Shown here one piece after another: positions 17,307 through 19,663 of a stretch of 19,663 bases of DNA; the first letter of the stretch is position 1, and every line of letters begins with the position of its first letter. The translations under genes were made by a program, and so were the position numbers. Under the pieces are notes generated by a model. It was not told the DNA's origin, did not search any database, and was given only the letters and a program-made list of their open reading frames with translations. Where the stretch lies: the NCBI GenBank assembly GCA_039931435.1, contig JBDTRY010000051.1:1-19663 (forward strand). The letters run 5' to 3'. Source of the stretch: JBDTRY01 sp039931435 (GTDB taxonomy: Bacteria > Acidobacteriota > Thermoanaerobaculia > Gp7-AA8).

Positions 17307-18713
17307 CTACACCCACCGGCCTTCGTCGACCAGCGGTGCTTCAACCTCCGGGGCACCTTCCGGGAAGAGCCGCGTCATCAGCTCGAAGACATCTTCGATG
17401 ACTCCATCGCTGTTCATGTAACGGAAGGACCCCGTTCTACCCACAAGGTGCAGATCGGGCCATTGAGAAAGGTAGTCTTTCACGTGTTGGAGCTTGTCCT
17501 GGTAGCCGATGCGATAGACGGGATAGGCGTTGGGAACCCGCAGTACCCAGCCCTTCATGAAATCGGCGCGACGGATCCAGCCGATTGCCACCATCTGATC
17601 GACCACGTTCTCGATCAGGTCCCCGTCAGGGAGCATCCATACCGGCTCACCCCGGCTCGAGAAAATCTCTACCGCCAGAGAAGTGACATCCGGGGATGGA
17701 ACCATTTCCGACGACCAGTTCTTCGGTTCATGGGTCCGGCCGAAAATGAGATTGGCGCTGGGGAAATAGGTCCAGCTGTCGGTGCTGACGTTTTTCGTTT
17801 TCAACGCCAGAAAAACGCAGATGATGTCTCGATAATCGAGCTGGTAGGAATCGATAATGGCGCGACTTCCCAGCTCCGGCGGGAGTGCTGCGAGGAGATA
17901 GTTCAGGGGAAGTGACGAGATGACTTTCTTTGCGTGGAAGCGCGTTCGATCGCCTTCGCCCCGATCGATCTCGACATTGAAACCGCCATCGGGATCGGGC
18001 GCGAGCCGGCTCAGTGGAAAGCCCGTCATCACATCGCCGCCCCGCTTGCGAATCTCGGCGCCGAGAGCGTCTGCAATCATTCCGAACCCGGAACGCGGAT
18101 AGTAGAACTCGGAGATGGCCGTGGCCAGTTGTTCCTTCGGAGGAGATATTGCGTGGCGGATGGCCCGCCACATGCTGGGGATCCCGATTCGCTGGGAGGC
18201 CCAGGTCGCGGAGAGATCGCGGCAGGGGATGCCCCACACCTTTTCGGTATAGGGCTCGAAGAAAACGCGGTAGAGCGCTTTGCCATAGCGCCTCACCACC
18301 CAGTCCTCGAAGGAGACGTCCTCTCGTTCGCGCTCGGTGAGCTTCGCTGCCAGAAAGCTGCCGAGCATGAGAGCGGCGCGAGGAGGGGAAAAGATCGACA
18401 GAGCCCCGGGAAAGCGGATCGGGTACTCGACGAATCTGCCCTGAAGGTGAATGCGGCTGAACCGGGGTACCGTGAGAAGGTCCGTTCCGAGGAGGTCCTT
18501 GAGCCACTGCACAACGGAGGGGTTGTGGCTGTGAAAACGATGGCCCCCGAGATCGAAGCGGAAGCCTTCGCGGACTACTGTTCGCGCCAGACCGCCAAGC
18601 TCCCGGTCTCGCTCGATGAGGGCTACGGATTGACCGCGCTTGAGGATCTCGCGGGCAGTGACGAGGCCGGCGATTCCGCCCCCGAGGATGGCAAAGTCAA
18701 CGTCGTTGGTCAT
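17307..18713 (-). CDS. FAD-dependent oxidoreductase, UDP-galactopyranose mutase / protoporphyrinogen oxidase-like
   Basis: A 468-residue flavoprotein. The N-terminus MTNDVDFAILGGGIAGLVTA has the dinucleotide-binding GGGIAG (11-16), then Glu34 in the usual ribose-binding place, GGLARTVV (40-47) and DLGGHRFHS (54-62), the pattern of amine-oxidase/UGM-like proteins. VEYPIRFP and VWGIPCRDLSATWASQRI in the middle and GRTGSFRYMNSDGVIEDV (425-442), the C-terminal FAD motif, support this. Relatives are common in polysaccharide clusters; true haem-pathway activity seems unlikely in this setting. ATG 18713 gives the family-typical start. An ATG at 18758 is possible; extension to 18866 would run into the predicted promoter. 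It is the first gene of the minus-strand operon with the glycosyltransferase. Confidence 0.85.
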   Translation of the reverse strand: MTNDVDFAILGGGIAGLVTAREILKRGQSVALIERDRELGGLARTVVREGFRFDLGGHRFHSHNPSVVQWLKDLLGTDLLTVPRFSRIHLQGRFVEYPIRFPGALSIFSPPRAALMLGSFLAAKLTEREREDVSFEDWVVRRYGKALYRVFFEPYTEKVWGIPCRDLSATWASQRIGIPSMWRAIRHAISPPKEQLATAISEFYYPRSGFGMIADALGAEIRKRGGDVMTGFPLSRLAPDPDGGFNVEIDRGEGDRTRFHAKKVISSLPLNYLLAALPPELGSRAIIDSYQLDYRDIICVFLALKTKNVSTDSWTYFPSANLIFGRTHEPKNWSSEMVPSPDVTSLAVEIFSSRGEPVWMLPDGDLIENVVDQMVAIGWIRRADFMKGWVLRVPNAYPVYRIGYQDKLQHVKDYLSQWPDLHLVGRTGSFRYMNSDGVIEDVFELMTRLFPEGAPEVEAPLVDEGRWV

Positions 18714-19095
18714 TGTTGGATTGAGGACAACGGGTCCTTCCCTCCGGACGTAGGACATCGCCAGTTTTGAAACTCTCTCATTTCCTGGGGTGAGCGCGAG
18801 CACCCGGCGAGAGCTTTGGGTGCGGAGCGTGGACGCCGGAGTATATCGGCGGCTTCCGGGAGGCACAAGGAGCGCAAGCTCTCACAAATGTCGAACCTTC
18901 CCGCTTGCCGGTACATCGCAACGCGGACGCTCGCAGGCCGCACGGCCGCGGCTGGCACAGGTACGCTCCACTCAGACCGTCGAATTGCTGGAAGCGTGCC
19001 CCATTAGAACGCCAGCTGGCCACGCGGACCTGCTCGACGTTCCCTGATGATTCTCTGGACTTGCCACAGCATTGCCTGTGCGAAGATTCGAGGGG
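18714..19095. other. Divergent intergenic region (382 bases)
   Basis: This gap separates the leftward flavoprotein operon from the rightward glycosyltransferase. It contains the promoter candidate at 18840-18868 for the leftward genes. For the rightward gene, TTGCCA at 19061-19066 resembles a -35 element but lacks a good -10, so I see no convincing promoter. A CACAG/CTGTG inverted repeat (19065-19069 and 19076-19080) lies just upstream of the rightward start and could be an operator, though the arms are short. Short open frames here lack protein-like composition and ribosome sites. Confidence 0.5.
18840..18868 (-). promoter_or_regulatory. Putative promoter of the flavoprotein-glycosyltransferase operon
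   Basis: On the minus strand, TTGTGC (18868-18863) and TATACT (18845-18840) are separated by 17 bases. The -10 element is 5 of 6 and identical to the rpmH one; the -35 element is 3 of 6. The start point would be near 18833, giving a leader of about 120 bases to ATG 18713. It argues against translation starting at 18866. Confidence 0.5.
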
Positions 19096-19663
19096 ATGGA
19101 AGCAAGCAGCAGCCTGACCGTCGTCGTAGCCACCCGGAACGCGGTCGCGACGATCGCCGAATCACTGAAGGCGATCGCGAGCTGCGGCTGCGACATTGTC
19201 GTGGTCGACGCTTCCACCGACGCAACCCGCGACGTCGTTGCTCACGAGTTTCCCCAGGCAGCCATCATCAAAGAATCGCCTGGTGCGCTCGTGCCCGACC
19301 TCTGGGCTCGCGGCATCGTGGATACTTCCTCAACGTACGTTCTTCTTACAACGGGCGAGTTCCTGCCACCCCTGGATTGGTGTGCCTCCGCTCACCAGCT
19401 GGCCCGGCAGAACGAACGGGCCGCGGTTGGTGGACCGATCGAGGGCCCTGCCCATGGCCGCGCTGCAGACTGGGCTGTGTTCTTCACCCGATACAGCCGC
19501 TTCCTGCCCCCGGTCCGCGATGGTGTTATCGATGACATCGCGGGAGACAATGCGCTCTATCGTCGCCAGGAGCTGGATGTCTACTGGACCGATCGCTCCC
19601 ATGGATTCTGGGAAGTGCTCTACCACCGCCGCCTTCGAACGGCCGGCGGGGAACTGGTGATGG
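19096..19663 (+). CDS. Family 2 glycosyltransferase lacking DxD, 5' part (cut by window edge)
   Basis: The reading frame stays open from ATG 19096 to the end of the window (189 codons). The start MEASSSLTVVVATRNAVATI and DIVVVDASTDATRDVV (33-48) are a family 2 GT-A beginning. At the DxD position it reads LLTTGEFLPPLDW (83-95), with no aspartate pair. IAGDNALYRRQEL (148-160) parallels the SGVNVSFRR block of the glycosyltransferase at 14305-15177, suggesting the same subfamily. The frame has two in-frame stops at 19045-19050, so only ATG 19096, GTG 19078 or TTG 19072 can start it; GAGGGG abuts the ATG, an unusually short spacing. Without the rest of the gene I cannot say whether it is active. 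Confidence 0.75.
   Translation, partial: MEASSSLTVVVATRNAVATIAESLKAIASCGCDIVVVDASTDATRDVVAHEFPQAAIIKESPGALVPDLWARGIVDTSSTYVLLTTGEFLPPLDWCASAHQLARQNERAAVGGPIEGPAHGRAADWAVFFTRYSRFLPPVRDGVIDDIAGDNALYRRQELDVYWTDRSHGFWEVLYHRRLRTAGGELVM

Noticed and set aside
17934..18770. 278-codon plus-strand open frame opposite the flavoprotein gene
   Set aside because: Antisense shadow with no motifs; the minus strand has clear FAD-binding signatures over the same bases.
18714..18866. N-terminal extension of the flavoprotein to GTG 18866
   Set aside because: The extra 51 residues do not resemble a signal peptide or family sequence, the dinucleotide-binding fold starts right after M18713, and the proposed start overlaps the predicted -35 element.

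Overview
This is the replication-origin neighbourhood of a bacterial chromosome, followed by an accessory sugar or glycan biosynthesis cluster. G+C looks to be about 60% by eye. The host is most likely a diderm (Gram-negative type) bacterium: YidC has the long periplasmic domain and GyrB carries the long insert in its TOPRIM half, both typical of Gram-negative lineages. An Acidobacteriota- or Deltaproteobacteria-like lineage is a guess, not a result.

Left arm (1-2571, all minus strand): rpmH, rnpA, yidD, yidC and the first codons of jag/khpB form one tight operon running away from the origin, behind a near-consensus promoter at 2599-2627. It makes ribosomal protein L34, the RNase P protein and the membrane-insertion machinery.

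Origin region (2572-4409): dnaA lies between two non-coding stretches that carry DnaA-box-like sites. Upstream is a cluster of three boxes (two in an almost perfect palindrome) just downstream of a putative dnaA promoter, which suggests autoregulation. Downstream, the 270-bp dnaA-dnaN spacer has one box identical to an upstream one, a TTATCCGCA-type site, two identical 10-mers and an AT-rich end. I regard this spacer as the better oriC candidate. Genes on both sides point away from it.

Right arm (4410-12017, plus strand): dnaN, recF, gyrB and gyrA, in the classic order, encode the sliding clamp, the recombination mediator and DNA gyrase. An intrinsic terminator follows gyrA.

Accessory cluster (12172-19663, runs off the end): on the plus strand, two consecutive Gfo/Idh/MocA-type sugar oxidoreductases, a family 2 glycosyltransferase with a TEDH motif in place of DxD, and a radical SAM protein with an incomplete SPASM-like tail are packed with overlaps or a 3-bp gap. 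Converging from the minus strand are a UDP-galactopyranose-mutase/protoporphyrinogen-oxidase-like flavoprotein and a canonical membrane-anchored family 2 glycosyltransferase. The two operons share a palindromic 12-bp 3' end. A third glycosyltransferase, lacking DxD, starts divergently at 19096 and is cut by the window edge. The set suggests synthesis and attachment of an unusual sugar on a cell-surface glycan or lipid. The product cannot be named from sequence alone.

I see no tRNA, rRNA, CRISPR array, insertion sequence or phage gene.
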